Positions 18,614-27,052 of a DNA stretch of 64,000 nucleotides are shown one piece after another. Each line of letters starts with the position of its first letter. Position 1 is the first letter of the stretch. Source of the stretch: Bradyrhizobium sp. ORS 278. GTDB lineage: Bacteria > Pseudomonadota > Alphaproteobacteria > Rhizobiales > Xanthobacteraceae. The DNA is taken from the NCBI RefSeq assembly GCF_000026145.1, contig NC_009445.1, positions 2,728,001 to 2,792,000 of the forward strand. The letters are read 5' to 3'. The notes beneath the pieces are model-generated. The model searched no databases. It was not told the DNA's origin and was given only the letters and a program-made list of their open reading frames with translations. Both the position numbers and the translations under genes were made by a program.

Positions 18614-20128
18614 CTAGCTCAGCCGCCACTCCGGCACGCCATCAGCGGCCATGCTGATTTCGCCGAGCGCCCCGACAGGGGTCCGGTCCAGATCCATCAG
18701 CCGCGCCAGCGTTGTTGTATCTTGTGGCGGCACGCGCGCCAGCGTGCGCGTGTGCTGCTCGGTGCGCAGCATCACCACGCCATGCTCGACCTCGCCATTC
18801 CGATCATACAGCGCGGTGACGCTCTCGACCTTGCCGTGGCCGCTCGCTTCACTGACGAACTCCGGCGCGACGCCGCGATGACGATCAGCCTCCGCCTGCA
18901 CGCTGACGTCTTGTGACAGCGAGGCCGGCGGCTCGCGGGAGATCACCAGCGCGTGATGCTTGGTGACGAACCCGCCCTGGCCGTAGAGCAGGCCGCGCCT
19001 GGCGCCGCCGCCGCGCAGCCGCCGCACCATCGCGCAGGCCGCATGCGTCATGTAGGTGTTGAGTGGCGCGCCAAAGAAGGTGAGCCCGCCGGTGACGGTC
19101 GGCTCGACGTCGGCGCCGAGCCCGAGCGTCCGCCGCGCCATCTTCGGCACGCAAGGGAAGCAGCTGTAGAGCTCGATCACGTCGAACGCCGTGCCCTTGC
19201 CGCCGACGAGGTTCATCGCCGCCTTCAGCACCGCGTTCTGCGGGTGGCTCTCCGCGAACTGATCGCGCGTGAGATAATCGCGCGGGTCTTCCGCCGAAGC
19301 GCCCCCCAGCGGGTAGATCATGCGGCTCTCGGCAACTCCGACGGCGCGCGCCTTTGCTAGGCTGGTCAGGATCAGCGCCGCGCCCATGTTGACCATGGGA
19401 TTGGCGACCATCAGCTTGGTGTAGGGCCAGGCGATCGGGCGGTTGTCGGCCGAGGGCATCGTGATCTCCTCCGGCGCGAAGTGCCGCTTCAGCCAGGCAT
19501 TCGGATTGTAGGCGGCCACCGCCGAGAAGCGCGACCACAGTTCGCCGGATTCGGCGAGCGCCTGCCGTGGCGTCTGGCCCCATTTGGCGGCGGTTGCGAC
19601 TTCATAGAAGGGATAGACAGAGACCGGACGGAACACGCCGAGCTTCACGGCCAGTGGCTTCTGGAAGGCCGCGCCGCGCTTCGGCTCCTCCACGTCATGC
19701 GCGAACGGTGTCCAAGGCAAGGTCACGCCGGCGCGCTCGGCCTTGGTCGCGGTCGACTGCGCCTCGGCGCCACAGACGATCGCGACCTCGCATTCACCGC
19801 GCGCGATCCGCAACGCGGCCTCGTGCAGATAGCGGATCGGGCTCTCGCCGCCCACCGGACCGTAAGTGCAGTGCGCCGGCGTTACGCCGAGCCGCTGCGC
19901 GAGCAACTGCTGGGGATCGCGATAGCGCCAGCTCAGGAAGTTGACGACGTCGAGCGAGCCGGTGTTCTGCACGAGCTTGGCCCCGGCGTCATTTTCCGCG
20001 CGGCGGATCGCCTGCTCGAGCAGCGCCATCGGCTCCAGTCCGTCCGCGATGTCCTTCGGCCGGTCGACGATCTCGCCGACGCCGACGATCACGGGAATGC
20101 GGTCCGGGGGCAGGGCAGTGGTGGTCAT
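18614..20128 (-). CDS. Thiolase-like protein with C-terminal add-on domain (TLP1 type)
   Basis: A 504-residue thiolase-superfamily protein starting at the ATG before TTTALPPDRIPVIVGVGEI. The first half carries GGESPIRYLHEAALRIARGE where active thiolases have the acyl-accepting cysteine; no Cys is in that position. The second half has YSCFPCVPKMA, LTFFGAPLNTYMTHA and a final domain (about residues 430-500) with LYDRNGEVEHGVVMLRTE, an OB-like extension typical of thiolase-like protein type 1. It is usually annotated as acetyl-CoA acetyltransferase, but the loss of the nucleophile makes ordinary thiolysis doubtful. It may handle acyl-CoA in an SCP-x-like or non-catalytic role. It stands alone, converging on the upstream gene. 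Confidence 0.85.
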   Translation of the reverse strand: MTTTALPPDRIPVIVGVGEIVDRPKDIADGLEPMALLEQAIRRAENDAGAKLVQNTGSLDVVNFLSWRYRDPQQLLAQRLGVTPAHCTYGPVGGESPIRYLHEAALRIARGECEVAIVCGAEAQSTATKAERAGVTLPWTPFAHDVEEPKRGAAFQKPLAVKLGVFRPVSVYPFYEVATAAKWGQTPRQALAESGELWSRFSAVAAYNPNAWLKRHFAPEEITMPSADNRPIAWPYTKLMVANPMVNMGAALILTSLAKARAVGVAESRMIYPLGGASAEDPRDYLTRDQFAESHPQNAVLKAAMNLVGGKGTAFDVIELYSCFPCVPKMARRTLGLGADVEPTVTGGLTFFGAPLNTYMTHAACAMVRRLRGGGARRGLLYGQGGFVTKHHALVISREPPASLSQDVSVQAEADRHRGVAPEFVSEASGHGKVESVTALYDRNGEVEHGVVMLRTEQHTRTLARVPPQDTTTLARLMDLDRTPVGALGEISMAADGVPEWRLS

Positions 20129-20314
20129 CGGCGTTTCCAAGCGGCAGCGGCCCGGTGGCGGGCCGTCATTGTTGTCTTGTCTCGGTTCTGTCATCGGCGG
20201 TTCGACGGTGCAATGCAGAAAATGTGGATGGCGCCCGCGTGCGGTGCGGCTTCCGCTTCGCGGCATATGCGCCTACAACGACGGTTCGTTTTGCCGCCTA
20301 CGCCGGAGTCTCCC

Positions 20315-21190
20315 GTGTCTGAACAGAACAGCTATGTGCCGCCCAAGGTCTGGACCTGGAACAAGGCCAGCGGCGGCCGCTTCGCCAACATCAACCGCCC
20401 GATCGCCGGGCCGACCCATGACAAGGAATTGCCTGTCGGCCGTCATCCCTTGCAACTCTATTCGCTGGGCACGCCGAACGGTGTGAAGGTCACAGTCATG
20501 CTGGAGGAACTGCTGGCGCTGGGGCATGCCGGCGCGGAGTATGACGCCTGGTTGATCCGCATCGGCGAGGGCGACCAGTTCGGCTCCGGCTTCGTCGCGA
20601 TCAATCCGAACTCCAAGATCCCGGCGCTCTTGGACCGCAGCGCTGCCGAGCCGGTCCGCGTGTTCGAGTCCGGCGCGATCCTCGTCTATCTCGCCGAGAA
20701 GTTCGGCGCCTTTCTCCCCACCGAGCCGGCCAAGCGGGCCGAATGCCTATCCTGGCTGTTTTGGCAGATGAGCGCCGCGCCCTATCTCGGCGGCGGCTTC
20801 GGCCACTTCTACGCCTATGCCCCGATGAAGATCGAATACGCCATCGACCGCTTCGCGATGGAGGTGAAGCGCCAGCTCGACGTGCTCGACCGGCGTCTGG
20901 CCGAGAGCGAGTATCTCGCCGGGCCGGACTACACCATCGCCGACATCGCGGTGTGGCCGTGGTACGGCGCGCTCGCCAAAGGCCTGCTCTATGAAGGCGG
21001 CGAGTTCCTGTCCGTGCAGGAGTACAAGAACGTGCAACGCTGGACCGACCAGATCGCGCAGCGTCCCCCGGTCAAGCGCGGCCGCATGGTCAACCGCGTC
21101 TCCGGTGATCCCGCCAGCCAGCTCCACGAACGCCACGACGCCAGCGATTTCGAGACGAAGACGCAGGACAAGATCGAGCAGGGGAAGTAG
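20315..21190 (+). CDS. yghU: YghU-type glutathione S-transferase / disulfide reductase
   Basis: A 291-residue GST of the Nu class, closely matching Escherichia coli YghU along its whole length (KVWTWNKASGGRFANINRPI, HPLQLYSLGTPNGVKV, YDAWLIRIGEGDQF, VAINPNSKIPAL, GGGFGHFYAYAPMKIEYA, LHERHDASDFET). These enzymes bind two glutathiones and reduce organic hydroperoxides and disulfides. A GTG start was chosen with GGAG 8 bases upstream; the frame is open far upstream, but that part matches no family. Cytoplasmic. Confidence 0.93.
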   Translation: MSEQNSYVPPKVWTWNKASGGRFANINRPIAGPTHDKELPVGRHPLQLYSLGTPNGVKVTVMLEELLALGHAGAEYDAWLIRIGEGDQFGSGFVAINPNSKIPALLDRSAAEPVRVFESGAILVYLAEKFGAFLPTEPAKRAECLSWLFWQMSAAPYLGGGFGHFYAYAPMKIEYAIDRFAMEVKRQLDVLDRRLAESEYLAGPDYTIADIAVWPWYGALAKGLLYEGGEFLSVQEYKNVQRWTDQIAQRPPVKRGRMVNRVSGDPASQLHERHDASDFETKTQDKIEQGK

Positions 21191-21497
21191 TCGCGCGCGG
21201 CTCCTGTGGGGCGGGCAAAGTCGCGCCGAGGTCGTTGCTACGATGCACGATAACTCGCGCGCGGTGCTCACCGCTGTTCCTCACACCCACCGCCGGTGGG
21301 CACGCGCCGCCTCTCGGCGGCGCTTTGCCTACCCTACGAACCCACGATGAGACGCTCTGCAAACAATATTGCCGCCTTCGTCCCGGCCTCGAGCCGGGAC
21401 CCATAGCCACTGGCCGTCGTGAGATGGGCAACTGCCAGCGACGTTCCTCGATCGATACCGCCGTATGGGTCCCGCGCGTTCGCGGAGACGACACCAG
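21191..21497. repeat. Two adjoining intergenic repeat elements
   Basis: This converging-gene gap holds no coding sequence. The left part (about 21208-21341) has a GGGCAAAG ... GTGGGCACGC ... CTTTGCCTACCCTACGAA arrangement, read on the minus strand as a CGTAGGGTAGGCAAAG repeat. The right part (about 21380-21495) contains inverted arms CGGGACCCATA (21395-21405) and TATGGGTCCCG (21464-21474). I recall both styles as dispersed repeats of Bradyrhizobium; copy number must be checked. Confidence 0.65.
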
Positions 21498-22118
21498 CTA
21501 TTTAGTTGCCGCTATCCCTCTCGCCGGCGGGAAATCCATCCGGTCGTTGGTCCGGCAATAACGGTCGGCGAACATGCGGCCCACGGGATGGAACAGCTCC
21601 ATCTCGACGCGCATCCTCTCGGTGTCCCACAGCTCATCGCGGATGTGAAAGGCGAGCCCTTCGCCGAGCACCAGCACGCGATCCCCGTTGACGTCGATCA
21701 GCTGCCAGGTCTTGCACTCCATGGCGAACGGCGCGGCCGCGAGCCGCGGCACCGAGATCATGCGCGAGGGCGAGAGCTTCAGCCCGAGATGATCCGGTTC
21801 GCTGACCTCGGGCGGAAAGTCGCCACCGGTCTCGTGCATTGCTTGCGCCAGCGGCTCGTCGGTGATGTGGACGACGAACTCGCCGGCGCGGCGGATATTG
21901 ACCAGCGTATCCTTCACCCGGCCGTCCGGGCGCAGATTGATCGCGAACACGCACAGCGGCGGATCCTCGCCCATCACGTTGAAGAACGAGAACGGCGCGG
22001 CGTTGACGACGCCGGTCTCGCCCATGGTCGTGACCCAGGCGATCGGCCGCGGCAGCACGAAGGAGGTCAGGATCTTGTAGCGCTCGCGCGGGCTGAGATC
22101 GGTGGAGAGGTATTCCAT
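21498..22118 (-). CDS. Flavin reductase-like domain protein
   Basis: A 206-residue protein of the flavin-reductase/DIM6-NTAB FMN-binding split-barrel family. Motifs include LPRPIAWVTTMGETGVVNAAPFS (positions about 22-44), NVMGEDPPL, DTLVNIRRAGEFVVHI and the late ECKTWQLIDVNGDRV. The ATG was chosen with GAGG at a good distance; a longer frame upstream has no family match. Such proteins bind FMN and either supply reduced flavin to monooxygenases or act as FMN-dependent hydride donors. The partner oxygenase is not evident nearby. Confidence 0.88.
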   Translation of the reverse strand: MEYLSTDLSPRERYKILTSFVLPRPIAWVTTMGETGVVNAAPFSFFNVMGEDPPLCVFAINLRPDGRVKDTLVNIRRAGEFVVHITDEPLAQAMHETGGDFPPEVSEPDHLGLKLSPSRMISVPRLAAAPFAMECKTWQLIDVNGDRVLVLGEGLAFHIRDELWDTERMRVEMELFHPVGRMFADRYCRTNDRMDFPPARGIAATK

Positions 22119-22303
22119 GTCAGGCGGCCTCGGAGATGTCGGTGAGCCGACCGTAGTCGGCCAGGGTGCGTCGCGGAAGACAATATAGCGGGCAGGGGAT
22201 GCATGCATCCGCGCCGGTCGCCTCGCGGAAATTGCCGGTTCCTGGAACGGCTCCGACGGCGCCACGTTCGAACAGCACAGCAGCTACAAATGGAGGTTAC
22301 GCC

Positions 22304-22594
22304 ATGAAACCGACGATCAGTCTGATCGCCTGTGCGCTCGTCGTCTCGGCCACCTCGGCCCTGGCGCAGGGGGGCCAGCAGCCGACCACGCCGCCCAGCG
22401 CGCACAACTCCGGCGCGGGCATTCAGGGGGCGCCCGGCAACAAGAACGGACCGACGGCGACGGACTCCGGCACCGTCGGCTCCTCCTCGATCATCAACCA
22501 GCAAAATCCGAGCGTCAGCGCCCAGGATCCCTCGAACATCAAGGGCATGCCCGGCAACAAGAACGGACCACCGGCCAAGAAACCTCAGGACTGA
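22304..22594 (+). CDS. Small secreted protein with repeated PGNKNGP motif
   Basis: A 96-residue protein with a clear signal peptide (KPTISLIACALVVSATSALAQ, cleavage after ALA at about residue 21) and a strong ribosome site (TGGAGGTTACGCC). The mature part is low-complexity, rich in Gly, Asn, Pro, Ser and Gln, and contains IQGAPGNKNGP and IKGMPGNKNGP as two matching units separated by a Ser/Thr-rich stretch. No enzyme motif, lipobox or cysteine is present. It is probably a small disordered periplasmic or extracellular protein; I do not know its function. Confidence 0.85.
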   Translation: MKPTISLIACALVVSATSALAQGGQQPTTPPSAHNSGAGIQGAPGNKNGPTATDSGTVGSSSIINQQNPSVSAQDPSNIKGMPGNKNGPPAKKPQD

Positions 22595-22607
22595 CCGCGC
22601 ACGCGGC

Positions 22608-22635
22608 GAGGCGGCTGCGGTTGCGCAGCCGCCTC
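22608..22635. terminator. Hairpin between converging genes
   Basis: A perfect 12-bp stem (GAGGCGGCTGCG / CGCAGCCGCCTC) with a GTTG loop lies just after the small secreted-protein gene and before the end of the opposite gene. There is no T tract, so it would be a weak or bidirectional terminator. Confidence 0.55.
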
Positions 22636-22690
22636 AGCCGTCCTGCCGCCCTCAAGAAGGAGTTTCGCGGAAAGGAGCGTCCCGGCCGGC

Positions 22691-23524
22691 TCACGGCAGG
22701 GCCGCGGCACCGTTCGTGACGATGAGATTGTCGGTATCCGCCGGCGCAAGCTCGCTGGTCGCATCGCCGCCGAGATATTTGTCAAGTGTCGCCTGGATCC
22801 GCTCCCGCGCCGTATAGGGCCCGCGGTCGCTCATCCAGGTGTGCTGGAATTCGGTCTTGATGATGTCGATGCCGCTCTTCTTGCCGAGCTGCTTGGGCAG
22901 CACATCCGGATCGGTCTTGAACTGCGGATCGTCCGAGCGGAACGACAGGATCTTCAGCTTGTCCCTGACCACGAAAGGCACGCGCAGATTGTCCAGCGTC
23001 ACGACCTGCGAGACGATGTTCGGATGCTCCTTGGCGAAATACATCGCGGTGTCGCCGCCGTTGGAATGGCCGACCAGCGTCAGATGATCGTAGTCGGCAT
23101 TGGGATGCCGCTTCTTCATCTCGTTCAGCACGCAGAGAATGTTAGCCTCGCCCTTCTTGTAGACATCCAGCCGGCCGACATAGGGCAGGCCAACCTTGGT
23201 GACGAGCGGCGGATCGGTCGGCAGATCCTGCTGCACGCTGGCGACGAGATAGCCGCGCGCGGCGAACACGTTCGCCAGGAACGAGTACTCGGTGTTCTTG
23301 ACCGTATTGCCGTTGGAGATGACCGCCACGGGCAGCCGCCACAGCCCGGCATTGGCCTTCATCTCATAGTCGGTGCGGACCGCGATGTCGACGTTGATCG
23401 GCCGCTGCCGCGCGGCATCGTAGAACTCGCGGCTCTCGTGCTGGATGCCCCATTTGGCCATCGCAAAGTAGCCGGCCACAGCCAGGGCAGACACACAGGC
23501 CAAAACCGTCACACCGCGCTTCAT
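22691..23524 (-). CDS. Alpha/beta-hydrolase-fold protein, exported or membrane-anchored
   Basis: A 277-residue protein with an N-terminal hydrophobic segment (residues 4-22), so secreted or membrane-tethered. The nucleophile elbow is GHSNGG (Ser at about residue 154), with a DNLRVPFVV strand and a late FQHTWMSD His, as expected for an alpha/beta-hydrolase triad. The first domain (LPVAVISNGNTV, ANVFAARGYLVASVQQD) fits dienelactone-hydrolase or acetylxylan-esterase-like folds. Substrate unknown. It is transcribed alone and convergent with the small secreted protein. Confidence 0.82.
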   Translation of the reverse strand: MKRGVTVLACVSALAVAGYFAMAKWGIQHESREFYDAARQRPINVDIAVRTDYEMKANAGLWRLPVAVISNGNTVKNTEYSFLANVFAARGYLVASVQQDLPTDPPLVTKVGLPYVGRLDVYKKGEANILCVLNEMKKRHPNADYDHLTLVGHSNGGDTAMYFAKEHPNIVSQVVTLDNLRVPFVVRDKLKILSFRSDDPQFKTDPDVLPKQLGKKSGIDIIKTEFQHTWMSDRGPYTARERIQATLDKYLGGDATSELAPADTDNLIVTNGAAALP

Positions 23525-23692
23525 GGCGTCCTTCCCTTGGAATTCTCCTCGTCATGTGATGAGGGACAACGCCGAGGTCACGGGGGCGTGGCAGCACGTG
23601 GCTGATTAAATTTCGGAAATCTTGGAATAGAGGAGTGGAACAAAGCCGGGTTTCGTGGACCGGCGCGCCGGTCCACTGTCCGTCGCTGCAGA

Positions 23693-24472
23693 TCAGAACG
23701 CGGTATAGCCGCCGTCGATCACAAACCAGTCGGCTGTGTGGTAGGACGACGCCTTGCTCATCAGGTAGACGGCGATGCCGCCGAAATCCGACGGCTCGCC
23801 GAAGCGGCGCACCGGAATGCGCGGCATCACGTTGGCGACGAACTTCTCGTTGCCCATGATGCCCGCCGTCATGTCGCTCTTGATCCAGCCTGGCAGGATC
23901 GCATTGGCCGTCACGCCGTAGCGGGCGAGCTCGACCGCCAGCGCACGGCACAGCGCGTTGATGGCGGCCTTGGTCGCCGCATAGTGCTCGTTGCGCGCGG
24001 TGCCGAAAAGCGAGGCGAGGCTTGATGTCGCAACCAGCCGGCCGAACGCATCGCCGGCTTCGGCGCGCGCAGTCATGTGCCTGGCGGCGGCCTGGAAGGC
24101 GTGGAAGACGCCGTCGAGATTGGTCGCGAACATCGTGCGCCACTCTTCCTCGCTGCGCTCGATGAAGGGCTTGCGGCCGCCGCCGCCGATGCCGGCATTC
24201 GCGAAGCAGCCGTCGACGCGGCCGAACGTGTCGAGCGTGGCCTTCATGGCGTCAGCGACGGAGGCGGGGCTCGTCACGTCGCAGATGCGCGTGTCGACCT
24301 TGCCAGGGCCTGCGGCCATCGACGCGGCAGCCGCCTTGTTCTTCTCCGTGTTGCGTCCCCAGATCGAGACGTTGCAGCCACTGGACGCAAGTGCCTGGGC
24401 GATGCCGAGGCCTATCCCTCCATTGCCGCCGGTGACGACCGCCACGCGGCCGGTGAGATCGAACGGGGTCAT
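23693..24472 (-). CDS. SDR family oxidoreductase
   Basis: A 259-residue short-chain dehydrogenase/reductase. It has the NAD(P)-binding TGGNGGIG near the N-terminus, CDVTSPASV, NAGIGGGG, a catalytic Ser (VATSSLAS) and YAATK, and ends in VIDGGYTAF. The ATG before TPFDLTGRVAVV was chosen over an upstream in-frame ATG. The WGRNTEKNKAA loop after beta-2 suggests NADP preference (Arg), but this is not certain. The gene is divergent from the acyl-CoA operon that starts at 24639. A 3-hydroxyacyl or keto substrate is likely by context only. Confidence 0.9.
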   Translation of the reverse strand: MTPFDLTGRVAVVTGGNGGIGLGIAQALASSGCNVSIWGRNTEKNKAAAASMAAGPGKVDTRICDVTSPASVADAMKATLDTFGRVDGCFANAGIGGGGRKPFIERSEEEWRTMFATNLDGVFHAFQAAARHMTARAEAGDAFGRLVATSSLASLFGTARNEHYAATKAAINALCRALAVELARYGVTANAILPGWIKSDMTAGIMGNEKFVANVMPRIPVRRFGEPSDFGGIAVYLMSKASSYHTADWFVIDGGYTAF

Positions 24473-24638
24473 GAGCGTTTCCGTGATGATGTGAGGACGC
24501 TGTGCGTCGCTTCCGTTATTGGGATGACGCAACCATGGACAAGCGAAGCGCAAAAATCAAATATGCTGCACGCACCGGCAAACTTGCGAATTTCCGCCGC
24601 GAAGAATGCAGCGCCCGAACAGCTCTTGAGAGGAAACC

Positions 24639-25433
24639 ATGCAATTCAAGCACGTCACGCTCGATTTCGACGGGCCCGTCGCCATCCTCACGCTGGATCA
24701 TCAGGAGGTGATGAACGCGGTTTCGATCGACATGCTCGGCGGCCTTGCCGAGGCGCTCGACGAAATCGAGGAGAGGAAAGCCGACGTACGCTGTCTCGTC
24801 GTGACCGGCGCCGGGCGCGCGTTCTGCACCGGCGCCAATCTGCAGGGCCGCAACGCGCAGGCTAAGCCCGGTCGCAGCAATGCGGGCGCGGCGCTCGAGA
24901 CCGCCTTTCATCCCTTCCTTCGCCGCCTGCGCAATCTGCATTGTCCGATCGTCACCTCGGTGAACGGCCCGGCGGCGGGCGCCGGCATGAGCTTCGCGCT
25001 GATGGGCGACATGATCCTGTGCGCCAAGTCCGCGTACTTCCTGCAGGCCTTCCGCCGCATCGGCCTGGTGCCGGATTGCGGCTCGACTTGGCTGCTGCCG
25101 CGCCTTGTCGGCAAGGCCCGCGCGATCGAGCTGTCGCTGCTCGGTGAGAAGCTGCCGGCCGAGACGGCACTGCAATGGGGCCTCGTCAACCGCATCTATG
25201 ACGATGCGGCGCTGAAAGAGGAGACGATGAAGCTCGCGCACGAGCTCGCCAACGGCCCGACGGTCGCGCTGGCGCAGATCCGTCGTCTCTATTGGGAGAG
25301 CCCGGAGAACTCGTTCGAGGAGCAGCTCAACGAGGAATTCCAGTCGCAGCGCATCGCCGGCAGCACCGCCGACTTCAAGGAGGGCGTCACCGCCTTCCTC
25401 GAGAAGCGTCCCGCCAAGTTCAAGGGCCAATGA
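24639..25433 (+). CDS. Enoyl-CoA hydratase/isomerase, PaaG-like
   Basis: A 264-residue crotonase-fold enzyme. The oxyanion-hole regions are GAGRAFCTGANLQGR and AAGAGMSFALMGDM. The catalytic region AFRRIGLVPDCGSTWLLPR matches PaaG-type isomerases: it keeps the Asp (PDCG) but lacks the Glu of ordinary hydratases, so double-bond isomerisation is more likely than hydration. The C-terminus (TADFKEGVTAFLEKR) also fits PaaG. The ribosome site GAGAGGAAACC is good. Its stop overlaps the start of the next gene (ATGA), forming a three-gene operon. Confidence 0.9.
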   Translation: MQFKHVTLDFDGPVAILTLDHQEVMNAVSIDMLGGLAEALDEIEERKADVRCLVVTGAGRAFCTGANLQGRNAQAKPGRSNAGAALETAFHPFLRRLRNLHCPIVTSVNGPAAGAGMSFALMGDMILCAKSAYFLQAFRRIGLVPDCGSTWLLPRLVGKARAIELSLLGEKLPAETALQWGLVNRIYDDAALKEETMKLAHELANGPTVALAQIRRLYWESPENSFEEQLNEEFQSQRIAGSTADFKEGVTAFLEKRPAKFKGQ

Positions 25434-26419
25434 TCGAGACCGAGCTGTCAGCTTGCGTCGCCGCGTTCATGCCGGGTGCGACCGGTGTGCGTGGCGCCGC
25501 GAAGCTCTCCGGCGGTGCCAGCCAGGAGACGTGGCGCTTCGACGTCGTCCATCCCGGCGGCGATGTCGCCGCCATCCTGCGCCGCTCGCCAAAAGGCTAC
25601 GGCGCCGCGCCCGGCCGCGCCGCCGGGCTCGACAACGAGGCGGCCCTGATGCAGCTGGCGCATGCCGCCGGCGTGCCGTCGCCCGAGGTGCTGCATGTGC
25701 TGCGGCCCTCCGACGATCTCGGCACCGGCTTCATCATGCGCCGGGTCGAGGGCGAGACCATTGCGCGCAAGATTTTGCGCGACGCTGAATTCGCCGACGC
25801 CCGGCCGCGGCTCGCCCGCCAGCTCGGAAGCATCGCCGCCGGCATCCATGGCATTTCACGCGAGGCGCTGCCCGCTCTGCGTGAGATGAACGCAACCAAG
25901 GAGATCGCCGAGCTCGCGCGCGAGTATCATAGCTTCGATTGGCCACGTCCGGTGTTCGATCTGGCGTTGCGTTGGCTGTCGCAGAACGATCCTGGCCCTT
26001 CTGCCGAGGTGACGCTGGTGCACGGCGACTTCCGCAACGGCAATCTCATCATCGGTCCCGACGGCGTGCGCGCCGTGCTCGACTGGGAGCTCGCCCATCT
26101 CGGCGACCCGATGGAGGATCTCGGCTGGATCTGCGTCAACTCCTGGCGATTTGGCGAGATCGACAAACCGGTCGGCGGCTTCGGCGCGCGCGAGGAGCTG
26201 TTCGCCGGGTACGAAGCCGCGGGCCGCAAGGTCGATGCCGGCAGGGTGAAGTTCTGGGAGGTCATGGGCACGTTGCGTTGGGGCGTGATGTGCTGCGGCA
26301 TGATGCAGCGGTTTCGGATCGGCCCCGACCACTCGATGGAACGCGCCATGATCGGCCGCCGCGCCTCCGAGACCGAGATCGATCTGCTGCGGCTGCTGGC
26401 ACCGCGAGGAGAGGGCTGA
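25430..26419 (+). CDS. APH-like phosphotransferase family protein
   Basis: A 329-residue protein of the aminoglycoside-phosphotransferase/choline-kinase fold (ACAD10/11-like APH). The Brenner-type kinase motif is VHGDFRNGNLIIG, followed by AVLDWELAHLGDPMEDLGW (Mg-binding Asp). The N-terminal lobe has LSGGASQETWRFD and AILRRSPKG. Such proteins are commonly linked to acyl-CoA dehydrogenases. In eukaryotic ACAD11 the fused kinase phosphorylates 4-hydroxyacyl-CoA for catabolism, which is a plausible role here. It overlaps the upstream hydratase/isomerase (ATGA) and the downstream gene (TGATG). Confidence 0.88.
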   Translation: MIETELSACVAAFMPGATGVRGAAKLSGGASQETWRFDVVHPGGDVAAILRRSPKGYGAAPGRAAGLDNEAALMQLAHAAGVPSPEVLHVLRPSDDLGTGFIMRRVEGETIARKILRDAEFADARPRLARQLGSIAAGIHGISREALPALREMNATKEIAELAREYHSFDWPRPVFDLALRWLSQNDPGPSAEVTLVHGDFRNGNLIIGPDGVRAVLDWELAHLGDPMEDLGWICVNSWRFGEIDKPVGGFGAREELFAGYEAAGRKVDAGRVKFWEVMGTLRWGVMCCGMMQRFRIGPDHSMERAMIGRRASETEIDLLRLLAPRGEG

Positions 26420-26805
26420 TGCAGGACGAACCGACACCGACGGAGCTGGTTCAAGCAGTGGCCGACTTCCTGCGCAACGACATCGCGCCGCTGATCTCGG
26501 GCCATCAGGCCTTCAAGCTGCGCGTCGGCATCAACGCGCTCGATCTCGTGGTTCGCCAACTGATACAGGCCGCGCCGGCGGACACTGCCGAGCATGTGCG
26601 CTTGAAAGAGTTGCTCGGACAGGATGGTACCTTGCTCGATCTCAATCGCGCACTGGCCGAGCAGATCGCTAGCGGTACCCTCGATCTCACGACGCCGGGG
26701 CTGAAGGAGCACCTCTGGCAGACCACGCTCGACAAGCTCGCTGTCGACCAGCCCAACTATGCCGCCTACAAACGAGAGGCGGGGAGGGACCGAGATGGCG
26801 CCTAA
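26419..26805 (+). CDS. DUF6285-like small protein in the acyl-CoA operon
   Basis: A 128-residue soluble protein, start overlapping the upstream stop (TGATG). It is mostly helical, with PTELVQAVADFLRNDIAPLI, FKLRVGINALDLVVRQL and HLWQTTLDKLAVDQPNY. I recognise this as the DUF6285 type that repeatedly follows APH-like genes in acyl-CoA dehydrogenase clusters. The tight coupling suggests it acts with the kinase, perhaps as a regulatory or structural partner. No catalytic motif is visible. Confidence 0.75.
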   Translation: MQDEPTPTELVQAVADFLRNDIAPLISGHQAFKLRVGINALDLVVRQLIQAAPADTAEHVRLKELLGQDGTLLDLNRALAEQIASGTLDLTTPGLKEHLWQTTLDKLAVDQPNYAAYKREAGRDRDGA

Positions 26806-26812
26806 CTTTCCG

Positions 26813-26901
26813 CCGTCATTGCGAGGAGCGTCAGCGACGAAGCAATCCAGACTGTTTCTGCAAAGGCAGTCTGGATTGCTTCGCTTCGCTCGCAATGACG
26901 G
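26813..26901. repeat. Palindromic intergenic repeat (GTCATTGCGAG type)
   Basis: Arms CCGTCATTGCGAG (from 26813) and CTCGCAATGACGG (to 26901), with an inner inverted pair around AATCCAGACTG / CAGTCTGGATT. It lies in the gap between converging genes, next to a second element. Confidence 0.85.
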
Positions 26902-26938
26902 TGGTGAGAGCGGAACAGGTCCGTCCACCACCTTAGCT

Positions 26939-27037
26939 GTCATTCGGGGATGCGCCGCAAGGCGCAGGCGAGGAATCCATACTCCCGATCGTGGTTATGG
27001 ATTCCGGGCTCGCGACTGCGTCGCGCACTGGAATGAC
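26939..27037. repeat. Palindromic intergenic repeat (GTCATTC type)
   Basis: Outer arms GTCATTC and GAATGAC with an inner inverted pair around GGAATCCATA / TATGGATTCC. Same family style as the other repeats in convergent gaps here. Confidence 0.75.
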
Positions 27038-27052
27038 GAGCTCAGCGAGGAG

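Noticed and set aside
19481..20314. N-terminal extension of the YghU-like gene
   Set aside because: It overlaps the opposite thiolase-like gene and has no family match; the GTG with a ribosome site at 20315 fits YghU exactly.
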